Below are positions 45,606 through 53,678 of a stretch of DNA of 64,000 nt, one piece after another. The notes under the pieces are model-generated. The model was not told where the DNA came from. It saw only the letters and a list, made by a program, of their open reading frames with translations, and made no database searches. A program made the position numbers and the translations under genes. Positions within the stretch are counted from its first letter, which is position 1, and each line of letters opens with the position of its first letter. This DNA is from Bizionia saleffrena (lineage in GTDB: Bacteria > Bacteroidota > Bacteroidia > Flavobacteriales > Flavobacteriaceae): assembly GCF_008086175.1 (NCBI RefSeq), contig NZ_VSKM01000011.1:1-64000 (forward strand). Reading direction: 5' to 3'.

Positions 45606-46103
45606 CTATTTTAAACATTTAAAATAATCAAAAGGCTCTTGGCAATCGTCGCACTGAAATTGTGCTTTACATGCCGTGGAACCGAATTGACTCACTAAAC
45701 GTGTGTTTTGAGATCCGCAATTCGTACACTTTACAATACGTTTTCCGTTTAGCAATACATCCTTGTCTGCTTCTGCACCCAAAGGCGCTGCTATACCATA
45801 ATCCTCTAAAGCTTTCCGGCCGCGTGGCGTAATCCAATCGGTGGTCCAAGCTGGAGCCAAAATCAATTCTATTCTAGAATCGTATCCCGCTACTTTTAGT
45901 ACGGTCTTTATATCGTCTCCAATGACGTCCATAGCCGGGCAACCACTATATGTTGGTGTAATTTCGACGTATACTATTTTGTTTTTTATGACTGCAGAAC
46001 GCACTACTCCCATATCCATAATTGATAAAACAGGAATTTCAGGATCTGAGACGTGTTCTAAAATTGGAATTAAAATCTCGTCGATATTTTGTTCTGTTGT
46101 CAT
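45606..46103 (-). CDS. paaD: Phenylacetyl-CoA epoxidase assembly subunit PaaD
   Basis: The 165-residue protein has an N-terminal MIP18/DUF59 domain (about 10-90; VSDPEIPVLSIMDMGVVR, TYSGCPAMDVIGDDI). The C-terminal zinc-ribbon-like part has paired cysteines (CTNCGSQNTRLVS to CDDCQEPFDYFKC). PaaD is thought to help assemble metal centres of the PaaABCE epoxidase (family knowledge). It lies 200 bases downstream of paaC; the gap contains a degenerate inverted-repeat element. Confidence 0.95.
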   Translation of the reverse strand: MTTEQNIDEILIPILEHVSDPEIPVLSIMDMGVVRSAVIKNKIVYVEITPTYSGCPAMDVIGDDIKTVLKVAGYDSRIELILAPAWTTDWITPRGRKALEDYGIAAPLGAEADKDVLLNGKRIVKCTNCGSQNTRLVSQFGSTACKAQFQCDDCQEPFDYFKCLK

Positions 46104-46151
46104 ATTTATTTTAAGATATAATCTCTTTACGTTTTCATTTTAACTATAATC

Positions 46152-46225
46152 TTTCGACTGTACCGGAGGCCACATTATTATTACTATACCCTTTTTTCTC
46201 ACTGTTTAGTCGAGAACAGTCAAGA
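46152..46225. repeat. Degenerate inverted repeat, family R2 (paaC-paaD gap)
   Basis: TTTCGACTG (46152-46160) and a late TAGTCGAGAACAGTCAAGA segment (46208-46225) are imperfect reverse complements. They resemble the clearer element at 47137. Confidence 0.45.
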
Positions 46226-46303
46226 CCTCGTTACCATTCCGATTTACACTTCTTCTTTAATCTACGACCTCTAGACGGCATGTAAAGAGGCTTTATAAAT
46301 TAA

Positions 46304-47059
46304 TTACCACTCCATATTTGGATAGGCAAGCTGCATGTACTGCATATTGCTTAAGATATAACCGAAATGTTCTGTGTGAATTCCTTTTTTACCGCCTTTT
46401 TGAAACCATTTCGATTCAGGTATTTTTAGAGTCGCTTCTTCTAAAACAGCGTTAACTAGCGAATAGTATTTAACTTTGAGTGCGGTTACATCGACACCAA
46501 TTCCTTCAGCAACCATTGCTTTATCGGCCGCCGTTTGATGAAATAATTCGTCGGTGTAGGTCCATAATGAATCGATAGCTTCTTGCATTTTATCGTGACT
46601 CACGGTTGTACCGTCTCCTAAGCGTTTAATCCAATCTGTTGAAAAACGTTGGTGATAGCTTACCTCTTTAATTGATTTTTTAGCGATTGCAGTCAAGGTA
46701 ATATCATGACTCTTTTGAAGCTCTTGTAAAAATAACAAGTGGTACACATCAAACAAAAACTGACGTGCCATTGTGTAAGCAAAATCTCTGTCTGGTTGCT
46801 CCACTAATAGTACATTTACATAATCGCGCTCTTTACGAAGAAAAGCAATGGTATCTTCGGTCGCATCACCGCCTTTTAGTTTTGCTGCGTATTGGTAATA
46901 ACTTCTTACTTGGCCAAATAAATCTAAGGACATATTTGTACACGCGATATCTGTTTCTAAACTTGGCCCGTGCCCTGTTAGCTCGCCTAATCTTTGTCCT
47001 AGAATTAGGGAGTTATCTGCGATACCGAGAATATAATTATATAAGTTTTCGTTTTTCAT
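46304..47059 (-). CDS. paaC: Phenylacetyl-CoA epoxidase structural subunit PaaC
   Basis: PaaC is the non-catalytic ferritin-like partner that forms the PaaA-PaaC heterodimer core. The 251-residue protein begins NLYNYILGIADNSLILGQRL and contains CTNMSLDLFGQVRSYYQYA, LLFLQELQKSHD and HTEHFGYILSNMQYMQ near the C terminus, matching the family. The diiron ligands are incomplete, as expected for PaaC. Adjacent gaps of about 230 and 200 bases carry inverted-repeat elements. Confidence 0.95.
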   Translation of the reverse strand: MKNENLYNYILGIADNSLILGQRLGELTGHGPSLETDIACTNMSLDLFGQVRSYYQYAAKLKGGDATEDTIAFLRKERDYVNVLLVEQPDRDFAYTMARQFLFDVYHLLFLQELQKSHDITLTAIAKKSIKEVSYHQRFSTDWIKRLGDGTTVSHDKMQEAIDSLWTYTDELFHQTAADKAMVAEGIGVDVTALKVKYYSLVNAVLEEATLKIPESKWFQKGGKKGIHTEHFGYILSNMQYMQLAYPNMEW

Positions 47060-47136
47060 ATTTGCTTTCCACGACCGTGGGATTCTTTTTATTGAATGAG
47101 ACTTCTCTTCCTATTTTAAAGTATTAAACTACAACC

Positions 47137-47210
47137 TCTCGACTGCGCTAACGGAGACACTTTAATTCTTAGTAGACTTTTTCTCGATGTTTGGTCCAGC
47201 GCAGTCGAGA
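47137..47210. repeat. Inverted repeat, family R2 (paaB-paaC gap)
   Basis: TCTCGACTGCGCT (47137-47149) and AGCGCAGTCGAGA (47198-47210) are perfect 13-bp arms 48 bases apart. The arms look like a dispersed CGACTGCGC-type repeat of Flavobacteriaceae. Confidence 0.7.
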
Positions 47211-47290
47211 TCTTGATTGCCTCTAAAAACGTTTATTTAATTCGTGAGTTTCCCATTTTCGTGGGAATTGTAATTTAAAGCACGCTTACA

Positions 47291-47578
47291 TTACATATAT
47301 TTCACGTCGTCTGGAAGATCGTAAAAGGTAGGGTGACGATATACTTTATCTTGAGCAGGCTCGAATAACTCGCCGTTGTGCTCTGGATTTGAAGCCGTAA
47401 TATCTTTAGATTCTACAACCCAAATACTTACCCCTTCATTTCTTCTCGTGTATACATCTCTTGCATTCTCAAGTGCCATTTCTGCATCGGCAGCGTGAAG
47501 GCTTCCAAAGTGACGATGTTCTAATCCGTTTTTACTGCGTACAAAGACCTCCCAAAGTGGCCAGTTTTTTGTTGACAT
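47291..47578 (-). CDS. paaB: Phenylacetyl-CoA epoxidase subunit PaaB
   Basis: PaaB bridges the PaaAC core. From the ATG at 47576-47578 the product is 95 residues, starting MSTKNWPLWEVFVRSKNGLEHRH, the usual PaaB beginning and length. An ATG 48 bases further upstream would add 16 residues unlike the family and was not chosen. VGSLHA-like FGSLHAADAEMALENARDVYTRR and SIWVVES are conserved. It lies 56 bases after paaA. Confidence 0.95.
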   Translation of the reverse strand: MSTKNWPLWEVFVRSKNGLEHRHFGSLHAADAEMALENARDVYTRRNEGVSIWVVESKDITASNPEHNGELFEPAQDKVYRHPTFYDLPDDVKYM

Positions 47579-47634
47579 AATTATATTTTTATTTGTGTAA
47601 TGTTCTTTTAGCAGCGCTAAAGACATCGTACAAT

Positions 47635-48591
47635 TTAAATTGCTTGTTTTATTTTACGTTCTGCTTTTTTCTCGGCGTGAGCCATTGCTGCATCGCGTAC
47701 CCATTCGCCACCTTCCCAAGCGTCAATTCGCGCTTTCATGCGTTCTTTATTCATTGGACCGTGACCTTTTACTACTTGCCAAAATTCGTCCCAATTAATC
47801 TCTCCAAAATCATAACTTCCACGCTCTTCGTTCCATTTTAAATCGGGATCGGGGATGGTTAAACCAATTAATTCGGCTTGTGGTACGGTTTGATCTATAA
47901 ATTGCTGACGTAGGTCGTCGTTAGATTTTCTTTTTAGTTTCCATTTCATAGATTGTTCGGTATGCACAGATTCGGCATCTGTAGGACCTAACATCATTAA
48001 ACTAGGCCACCACCAGCGATTTAGTGCATCTTGCGCCATATCTATTTGTTCTGGTGTACCTTGGGTTAATTTTAGCATGATTTCGTAACCTTGGCGTTGG
48101 TGAAAACTCTCCTCTTTACAGACACGCACCATTGCGCGAGCATACGGCCCGAAGGATGTACTACATAAAGGTACTTGATTAATAATGGCTGCACCATCTA
48201 CTAACCAACCAACGGCTCCCATATCTGCCCAAGTTACTGTGGGGTAATTAAATATTGAAGAGTATTTTGCTTTACCCGAGTGTAATTGCTCGTATAATGC
48301 GTCTCTAGAAATACCTAACGTTTCGCAAGCGGAATATAAATATAAACCGTGTCCAGCTTCGTCTTGTACTTTCGCTAACAAAGCGACTTTACGACGCAAT
48401 GTTGGCGCTCGAGAAATCCAGTTACCTTCGGGTAACATACCTACAATTTCAGAATGTGCGTGTTGCGACATTTGCCTAATGTGAGTTTGACGGTATTTAT
48501 CCGGCATCCAGTCCTTAGGTTCTATTTTTTCGTCTCTAGCAATGCGCTCTTCGAATTGCTTTTCTAAGTTTTTAATTTGTTCTTCACTCAT
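47635..48591 (-). CDS. paaA: Phenylacetyl-CoA epoxidase catalytic subunit PaaA
   Basis: PaaA is the diiron oxygenase subunit that epoxidises the aromatic ring of phenylacetyl-CoA. The 318-residue protein has [22 protein letters not shown] and two ExxH-bearing helices, [17 protein letters not shown] and [17 protein letters not shown], which supply the iron ligands. The [13 protein letters not shown]-like [20 protein letters not shown] is near the C terminus. It follows paaE in the operon; an R1 repeat lies in the gap between them. Confidence 0.97.
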   Translation of the reverse strand: MSEEQIKNLEKQFEERIARDEKIEPKDWMPDKYRQTHIRQMSQHAHSEIVGMLPEGNWISRAPTLRRKVALLAKVQDEAGHGLYLYSACETLGISRDALYEQLHSGKAKYSSIFNYPTVTWADMGAVGWLVDGAAIINQVPLCSTSFGPYARAMVRVCKEESFHQRQGYEIMLKLTQGTPEQIDMAQDALNRWWWPSLMMLGPTDAESVHTEQSMKWKLKRKSNDDLRQQFIDQTVPQAELIGLTIPDPDLKWNEERGSYDFGEINWDEFWQVVKGHGPMNKERMKARIDAWEGGEWVRDAAMAHAEKKAERKIKQAI

Positions 48592-48626
48592 TGTATTATA
48601 GTATTAGTGAATATTATCTTGGTATT

Positions 48627-48708
48627 GCGTTAAGGATTGCGGCGACATCCTTTTTTGTTTTTCTCAAAAAAGATATAGCGAAAAGCCTGACCCTTTAAGG
48701 TAACGCCC
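48627..48708. repeat. Dispersed hairpin repeat family R1, copy 4
   Basis: GCGTTA/TAACGC ends enclose a central stem CTTTTTTG/CAAAAAAG and AAAGCCTGACCCTTTAAGG near the right end. It lies 65 bases beyond the paaE stop. Confidence 0.75.
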
Positions 48709-48772
48709 CAATTATTATTTTAAAAAAAATCACAAACTATTTTAGAGTTTATGATGCCTTATAATTAAGGTC

Positions 48773-49846
48773 TTATACATCGAAATCGACTACCACTTTA
48801 TCTGTTGTTGGTACGGCTTGACAGCTTAATATGTAGTTTTGCGCCACTTCGTTATCGTCGAGGGCATAATTTACTTTCATTTCTACGGCACCTTCTTTAA
48901 CTTGGCATTTGCAGGTGCTACATACGCCTCCTTTGCAGGCGAATGGCAAATCGGCTCCTGCAGCCAAAGCACCATCTAAGATGTTATCGAAATCGTCGTC
49001 CATTATAAAATGAAATTCTTTTCCGCCATCTATAATTGTAACTTGAGTGCCTTCTACTTTTTTATCTAAAACTTCGGCGATATGTTTATTTTCTTCTTCG
49101 CTACTACCAGAGAAAAACAGTTCATAATGAATTTTTTCTTTCGGTAATCCAGCAGCTTGTAACTCGTCGCTAATTAGAAAAATCATATCCTGAGGACCAC
49201 AAATAAAAGCATGATCTGTATCTGGAACATCGATAAAAGTTTTGGTTAACACAGCCAACTTTTCTTTATCGAAACGGCCATTTAAAAACGGAATATCACG
49301 TTGCTCTTTAGTTAAAAAATAAAACACTTGAAATCTTCCAAAATACTCATTTTTAAGCTGTTCGATCTCTTCCTTAAAGATAATGGATTTTACGGTTCTA
49401 TTCAAATAGAAGAGTTTAAATGTACTGTTTGGCTCGCTTTCAAGGTGTGTTTTTATAATTGACAGCATTGGTGTAATGCCACTTCCTGCAGCAAATGCAA
49501 TATAGTTTTTTGCCGTTGCGGGATCGCAGTCTATATAAAACTCACCGTGAGGCGGCATTAATTGTAGCGCGTCGCCTTGTTTTAAAGTGTTAAAGGCGTA
49601 GTTAGAAAACACGCCGCCGCGAATGGTTTTTACGGCAACTTTCCATTGATTATCTAACGGACTTGAGCATAAAGAGTAGTTACGACGAATGTCTTCTCCG
49701 TTAATTTCTTTTCGTAAAGTTAAGTGCTGTCCTTGTTTAAATTTAAAAGTCTCTTTTAAATCTTCGGGAATATCGAAAGTAATGACCACTGTATCTTTCG
49801 TCTCCTTATATATATCTGCAACTTTTATGTTGTAAAAATCTGCCAT
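48773..49846 (-). CDS. paaE: Phenylacetyl-CoA epoxidase reductase PaaE
   Basis: PaaE passes electrons from NAD(P)H to PaaA. From the ATG at 49844-49846 the product is 357 residues beginning MADFYNIKVADIY, the normal family length; an ATG 27 bases upstream adds unlike residues. Domains are FAD-binding (about 10-105; IRRNYSLCSSP), NAD-binding (about 110-235; AAGSGITPMLSI, CGPQDMI) and a C-terminal 2Fe-2S ferredoxin domain (about 260-357; CKGGVCSTCKCQV and a late C). It is first in the operon after tetR, with a palindromic operator 19 bases upstream of the start. Confidence 0.95.
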   Translation of the reverse strand: MADFYNIKVADIYKETKDTVVITFDIPEDLKETFKFKQGQHLTLRKEINGEDIRRNYSLCSSPLDNQWKVAVKTIRGGVFSNYAFNTLKQGDALQLMPPHGEFYIDCDPATAKNYIAFAAGSGITPMLSIIKTHLESEPNSTFKLFYLNRTVKSIIFKEEIEQLKNEYFGRFQVFYFLTKEQRDIPFLNGRFDKEKLAVLTKTFIDVPDTDHAFICGPQDMIFLISDELQAAGLPKEKIHYELFFSGSSEEENKHIAEVLDKKVEGTQVTIIDGGKEFHFIMDDDFDNILDGALAAGADLPFACKGGVCSTCKCQVKEGAVEMKVNYALDDNEVAQNYILSCQAVPTTDKVVVDFDV

Positions 49847-49864
49847 ATTGTATTCACTAATTTT

Positions 49865-49882
49865 AACTAACACCTGTTAGTT
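49865..49882. promoter_or_regulatory. Palindromic TetR operator candidate at paaE
   Basis: AACTAACA-CC-TGTTAGTT is a perfect 8+2+8 palindrome. It lies between tetR and paaE, just downstream of a minus-strand -7 box (49889-49896), so it covers the expected transcription start. This is the classic place for repression by the adjacent TetR protein. Confidence 0.7.
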
Positions 49883-49888
49883 TAAGCA

Positions 49889-49896
49889 CAAATTTA
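49889..49896 (-). promoter_or_regulatory. -7 box of the paa operon promoter
   Basis: On the minus strand TAAATTTG matches TAnnTTTG. A second candidate, TAATTTTG (49897-49904), is directly adjacent. Transcription would start over the palindrome at 49865-49882. Confidence 0.5.
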
Positions 49897-49926
49897 CAAA
49901 ATTATTTAATACCTAATTGTTAATGT

Positions 49927-50496
49927 TTACGAGTTAATACCTTTAATTAAAATATGACTTAGACTTTTAGATAGGCTATTTTTATCTAATGCTTCTTTTT
50001 TAGGAATCCAAAGGTATAACGAGCGCAAAGTAGACAAGAGGGAGAAGAGTATAATTTCTGGGTTTTCATCTACAATCTCTTTATGCTTTATGCCCGCTTT
50101 AATAATGTTTCTAAAATCTTCTTCGTAGCCATTTCTCAAGGTTAAATAATACTCTAGTTGGTCTTCAAGATGCATCCAATCGTTATTTAAAGATGCCATA
50201 CCATAGGTATTTTCGCTGGCTATTTTAATATGTAACTCGACAATATCGGTTAATTTCTGGGCGGTAGCGGTATCGGCATTTTTAATGCTATTCATTTCAT
50301 TGGTAAATTCTTCGGCTATAGAAATGATAATGGTATTAAGAAGCTCTTGCTTGGAATTGATATGATTATATAAGCTAGCCGCTTTAATCCCCAATGCTGT
50401 TGCTAAATCGCGCATTGTTACCGCACTATATCCTTTTTTCTTAAATAGTTTTGCTGCAGCTTTTACAATTTCGTCTTTTCGGTTTTGTGGCTTCAT
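49927..50496 (-). CDS. TetR-family regulator, probable paa repressor
   Basis: The 189-residue protein has an N-terminal TetR HTH (about 8-55: RKDEIVKAAAKLFKKKGYSAVTMRDLATALGIKAASLYNHINSKQELL). The helical ligand-binding domain follows. TetR-type PaaR proteins in other bacteria repress paa genes and respond to phenylacetyl-CoA; the same role here is inferred from position (directly upstream of paaE) and the palindrome. Inverted TTAAGATTA/TAATCTTAA half-sites lie in its own promoter region. Confidence 0.9.
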   Translation of the reverse strand: MKPQNRKDEIVKAAAKLFKKKGYSAVTMRDLATALGIKAASLYNHINSKQELLNTIIISIAEEFTNEMNSIKNADTATAQKLTDIVELHIKIASENTYGMASLNNDWMHLEDQLEYYLTLRNGYEEDFRNIIKAGIKHKEIVDENPEIILFSLLSTLRSLYLWIPKKEALDKNSLSKSLSHILIKGINS

Positions 50497-50520
50497 TTTA
50501 AAAGGTATGACTCTGTTTTG

Positions 50521-50566
50521 TTAAGATTATAATCAAACGTTAATCTTAATCTATGCGTAAGATTAA
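50521..50566. promoter_or_regulatory. Triple half-site between tetR and the PheH gene
   Basis: TTAAGATTA (50521-50529), TAATCTTAA (50541-50549) and TAAGATTAA (50558-50566) lie in the divergent promoter region. The first two form a 9-bp inverted repeat and the third repeats the motif. They could bind a dimeric regulator of phenylalanine or phenylacetate use. They differ from the paaE palindrome. Confidence 0.45.
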
Positions 50567-50570
50567 TTTA

Positions 50571-50578
50571 TAACTTTG
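50571..50578 (+). promoter_or_regulatory. -7 box of the phenylalanine hydroxylase gene
   Basis: TAACTTTG matches TAnnTTTG and ends 13 bases before the ATG. Confidence 0.5.
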
Positions 50579-50591
50579 TGTACTTACTTTA

Positions 50592-52364
50592 ATGATAGAA
50601 TTGACAACCGTTATGGACAGCAATATAAAAACAAATCCCTTAATTGATAAACTTCCGCCACATTTAAAGCAATTTATTAAACCACAAAATTACGCTGATT
50701 ATTCGCCAATAAACCAAGCGGTTTGGCGCTATGTAATGCGTAAAAACGTGTCGTATTTAAGTAAAATTGCTCACGAATCTTATCTTAAAGGTTTGGAAAT
50801 GACGGGGATTTCTATTGACGACGTGCCAAGTATGTATGGTATGAATAGGATTTTAAAGAATATTGGTTGGGCTGCTGTAGCTGTCGATGGATTTATTCCT
50901 CCAAATGCATTTATGGAATTCCAGGCGTTTAAAATTTTAGTAATAGCCTCGGATATTCGCCAATTAGAAAACATAGAGTACACACCAGCTCCAGATATTA
51001 TTCACGAAGCGGCAGGCCACGCACCTATTATTGCGAACCCAGATTATGCAGAATATTTAAGACGTTTTGGTGAAATTGGATCGAAAGCAATCTTGTCGTC
51101 TCACGACAATGATATGTACGAAGCAGTGAGAAAACTCTCTATTTTAAAGGAAGCTGCCACGTCTAGCGCAGAAGAGATTAAAGAAGCCGAAGATTTAGTA
51201 AATACACTTCAGGATAAAAAGGTGCCCCTTTCTGAAATGGCTCAAATTAGAAATTTACATTGGTGGACTGTAGAATACGGATTGATTGGCTCCTTAGAAA
51301 ATCCGAAAATTTACGGTGCAGGATTGCTATCTTCTATTGGAGAAAGCACATGGTGTATGACCGATAATGTGAAGAAAAAACGCTATAGTATTGCTGCTGC
51401 CGAGCAAGAGTTCGATATTACAAAACCACAACCGCAGCTATACGTTACTCCAGACTTCGCGTATTTAATGCAAGTTTTAGAAGAATTCTCGAATACAATG
51501 GCCCTAAGAAAAGGAGGCTTTAGAGGGTTGCAGAAACTTATAGACTCTAAGAAAATTGGCGCGATTGAATTGAATACAGGCTTACAAATTTCGGGTATAT
51601 TTACCGAAATGATTACCGATGAAGACAACAACGTCGTGTTTTTTAAAACCGAAGGCCCTACAGCTTTAGCCAACCGCGAAAAAGAGTTAATTGGTTTGGG
51701 TACCGAAGGAAACCCTAATGGTTTTAGTTCTCCTATAGGCAAATTAAAAGATATTAGTTTAGCGATTGAAGATATGGGGCCACGAGATTTAAAAGCGTAT
51801 AACTTTTATGATGGAAAACGTATTGCTTTTGAATATGAAAGTGGGATTTTAGTTGAAGGGCTTAATATTACAGGAATTAGAAATATCTACGGAAAACTGA
51901 TTCTTATTGAATTTGAAGATTGCACGGTAACCTATAAAGAGCGCGTCTTATTTTCGCCCGAAGATGGTATTTTCCGACTTGCGGTAGGCTCGCGTATTGT
52001 CTCTGCGTTTGCAGGATCTGCAGATTATAGGTCTTACGATAATCTTTACCACGTATCGCTTACCGAAACTAGGAAAATTGAGAAAAGTGCTGCCGTTTTA
52101 GAATTAGAAAGCTTATATTCTACAATCAAAACGTTAAGAGCTAAAAACTCATTTAGCTTAGATACTATTAAAACAGTATTTAACACACTTAAAGACAACC
52201 ATCCATTAGATTGGCTATTACCTATTGAATTGTACGAACTTCTCCATAAAACTGAAGCCGCAGAATTAAAAGAAAATATTATAGGGCACTTAGAAACGAT
52301 TAAATTAGCTAAGCCTAAGGCCACTCATTTAATTGAAGATGGGGTAGCATTAATTAAAAAATAA
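50592..52364 (+). CDS. Phenylalanine 4-hydroxylase, extended form
   Basis: The enzyme converts phenylalanine to tyrosine with a pterin cofactor and non-haem iron. The 590-residue protein has an aromatic amino acid hydroxylase domain (about 20-330). Iron ligands are visible: H138 and H143 in IIHEAAGHAPIIANPDYAEY and E228 in HWWTVEYGL. Bacterial enzymes are usually 260-300 residues; here about 260 further residues follow (from about 330), with no family I recognise. The internal ATG giving MDSNIKT (codon 8) is an alternative start. It is divergent from the paa operon, linking phenylalanine use to phenylacetate breakdown by position. Confidence 0.92.
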   Translation: MIELTTVMDSNIKTNPLIDKLPPHLKQFIKPQNYADYSPINQAVWRYVMRKNVSYLSKIAHESYLKGLEMTGISIDDVPSMYGMNRILKNIGWAAVAVDGFIPPNAFMEFQAFKILVIASDIRQLENIEYTPAPDIIHEAAGHAPIIANPDYAEYLRRFGEIGSKAILSSHDNDMYEAVRKLSILKEAATSSAEEIKEAEDLVNTLQDKKVPLSEMAQIRNLHWWTVEYGLIGSLENPKIYGAGLLSSIGESTWCMTDNVKKKRYSIAAAEQEFDITKPQPQLYVTPDFAYLMQVLEEFSNTMALRKGGFRGLQKLIDSKKIGAIELNTGLQISGIFTEMITDEDNNVVFFKTEGPTALANREKELIGLGTEGNPNGFSSPIGKLKDISLAIEDMGPRDLKAYNFYDGKRIAFEYESGILVEGLNITGIRNIYGKLILIEFEDCTVTYKERVLFSPEDGIFRLAVGSRIVSAFAGSADYRSYDNLYHVSLTETRKIEKSAAVLELESLYSTIKTLRAKNSFSLDTIKTVFNTLKDNHPLDWLLPIELYELLHKTEAAELKENIIGHLETIKLAKPKATHLIEDGVALIKK

Positions 52365-52373
52365 TAAAACACT

Positions 52374-52679
52374 ATGGGACTTTTAGATTTTATTTTTGGA
52401 GCAAAAAAAAGAGAAGTACACGCTTTTCTGGATAACAACGCGGTAATATTAGATGTCCGCTCACAGCGCGAGTGGGATAATGGGCACATCGCAAATTCGG
52501 TGCATATTCCTTTAGACGAGTTAAATACGCGCGTCCAAGAAGTAAAAGCTCTAAACAAACCTATAATTACGTGTTGTGCTAGTGGTGTACGCTCGTCGAA
52601 AGCTGCAAAGTTTTTAAACTTAAATAATATTAGCGCTACAAATGGTGGTGGTTGGCTCGGTTTAAAAAGTAAATTATAA
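52374..52679 (+). CDS. Single-domain rhodanese-like protein
   Basis: The 101-residue protein is one rhodanese domain with ILDVRSQREWDNGHIANSVHIPLDEL and the active-site loop TCCASGVRSSKA, whose cysteine would carry persulfide. Such proteins move sulfane sulfur in the cytoplasm; the specific partner is unknown. It starts 9 bases after the phenylalanine hydroxylase gene, so it is probably cotranscribed. Its last 6 bases overlap the end of the convergent DUF4230 gene. Confidence 0.9.
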   Translation: MGLLDFIFGAKKREVHAFLDNNAVILDVRSQREWDNGHIANSVHIPLDELNTRVQEVKALNKPIITCCASGVRSSKAAKFLNLNNISATNGGGWLGLKSKL

Positions 52680-53300
52680 TTTTAAATCCTTTAACGTTTC
52701 TTGTAATTTTTCGGGCGTTTCAATAATTGTTTCGTTGTATTGCAACGTCCAGCCCAAAGAATGCGTTAAAATATAAAACTTAGAGAGTTCGCTAATGAGT
52801 CTGTTTTTAGCATTCGCTTTTAAATCAGAATTTTCAATCTTTTTCATCAAAGCTCTATTTACTTTATCTTTAATGGCGTTATAATCTTTTGCTGCAAACG
52901 GGCTTAAAAAATCGGCTTGAATATCATAATATTCAAAATCGGGATAGATTTTAATTTCTTCTTCGGGAATATTTAAAATGTACAGCGTTTTATTTTCTTC
53001 ATCTATTTTATATTCAATTTTGCTTAAATCGTACGCAACCGTAACTTCTGCATTTACAACAACGAGTGCTTTCTTTTCAACATTAATAAAGTTCCCAAAT
53101 AATGCTTCAGATTTGTTGTAATTAAAAACCTGACTAAAATACCCTTCGGTAACCACCAATTTGCCCACATTTTTAAGTTGCTCTTGTATAAGTGCAGAAT
53201 GTTCTTTTAAAATAATTTTATCTTCATTCTGGTCGCCACAATATTTAAAGGTGAGCACGACTACTAGCGTTATAACAACGCCAAAAATTAAATTTCGCAT
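52674..53300 (-). CDS. DUF4230 membrane-anchored protein
   Basis: The 208-residue protein has one N-terminal membrane helix or uncleaved signal (RNLIFGVVITLVVVLTFKYC). A DUF4230 domain follows (LVVTEGYFSQVFNY, ALVVVNAEVTVAYDLSKIEYKID, LYILNIPEEEIKIYPDFEYYDIQ and a terminal LGWTLQYNETI). Function is unknown. The two convergent genes overlap by 6 bases at their stop codons. Confidence 0.88.
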   Translation of the reverse strand: MRNLIFGVVITLVVVLTFKYCGDQNEDKIILKEHSALIQEQLKNVGKLVVTEGYFSQVFNYNKSEALFGNFINVEKKALVVVNAEVTVAYDLSKIEYKIDEENKTLYILNIPEEEIKIYPDFEYYDIQADFLSPFAAKDYNAIKDKVNRALMKKIENSDLKANAKNRLISELSKFYILTHSLGWTLQYNETIIETPEKLQETLKDLKL

Positions 53301-53343
53301 AAAACCAAGATAAGAAAACTTCTAGCTTCCATTATAAATTAGA

Positions 53344-53422
53344 CCTAAAAAAACATCAGCAACACGAAGCAATTAAAAACTTGCAAGTTACTGATGTCCT
53401 AAATATAAATATGATTAATAGC
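53344..53422. repeat. Hairpin unit A of an intergenic pair
   Basis: The stem pairs CATCAGCAAC (53354-53363) with GTTACTGATG (53387-53396), with one mismatch. CTAAATAT and GATTAATAGC follow. It aligns with unit B at 53522. Confidence 0.55.
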
Positions 53423-53521
53423 AATATAAACATACAAAATTATGATTTCCGCTCACGAAAAAATCGATAAGCAGCAGTAAAAGTTGTTGAAAGGCTATAA
53501 TTAAGAAAAACTAAAAAGACA

Positions 53522-53586
53522 TAAAAAAAACATCAATACAAAAGTAATTAAAACTCTAAGTATTGATGTTCCTAATTGATTAATAG
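53522..53586. repeat. Hairpin unit B of an intergenic pair
   Basis: The stem CATCAATAC/GTATTGATG is perfect and differs from unit A by changes on both arms that keep pairing. The same AATTAAAA loop and GATTAATAGC tail are present. Confidence 0.55.
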
Positions 53587-53678
53587 CCTTTTAAAGGTAC
53601 ACTTTATAATAGCACAATCCATAATTATTCGACAAACTGCTAATTAAATTGATAAACATCGAAGTCTCATAAAACGCA

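Larger units (their letters stand above)
53301..53678. other. 378-base gap with two related hairpin units
   Basis: No coding sequence is seen. Two related units (about 53344-53422 and 53522-53586) share a CATCA..TGATG stem, an AATTAAAA loop and a trailing GATTAATAGC. The rest is AT-rich. Confidence 0.55.

Noticed and set aside
47579-47626. Upstream ATG extending PaaB by 16 residues
   Set aside because: The extra residues do not resemble the family; the internal ATG gives the standard N terminus and length.
53344-53586. CRISPR-like repeat pair
   Set aside because: There are only two units, they are not identical, each forms its own hairpin, and no cas genes are nearby. Treated as a structured repeat pair.
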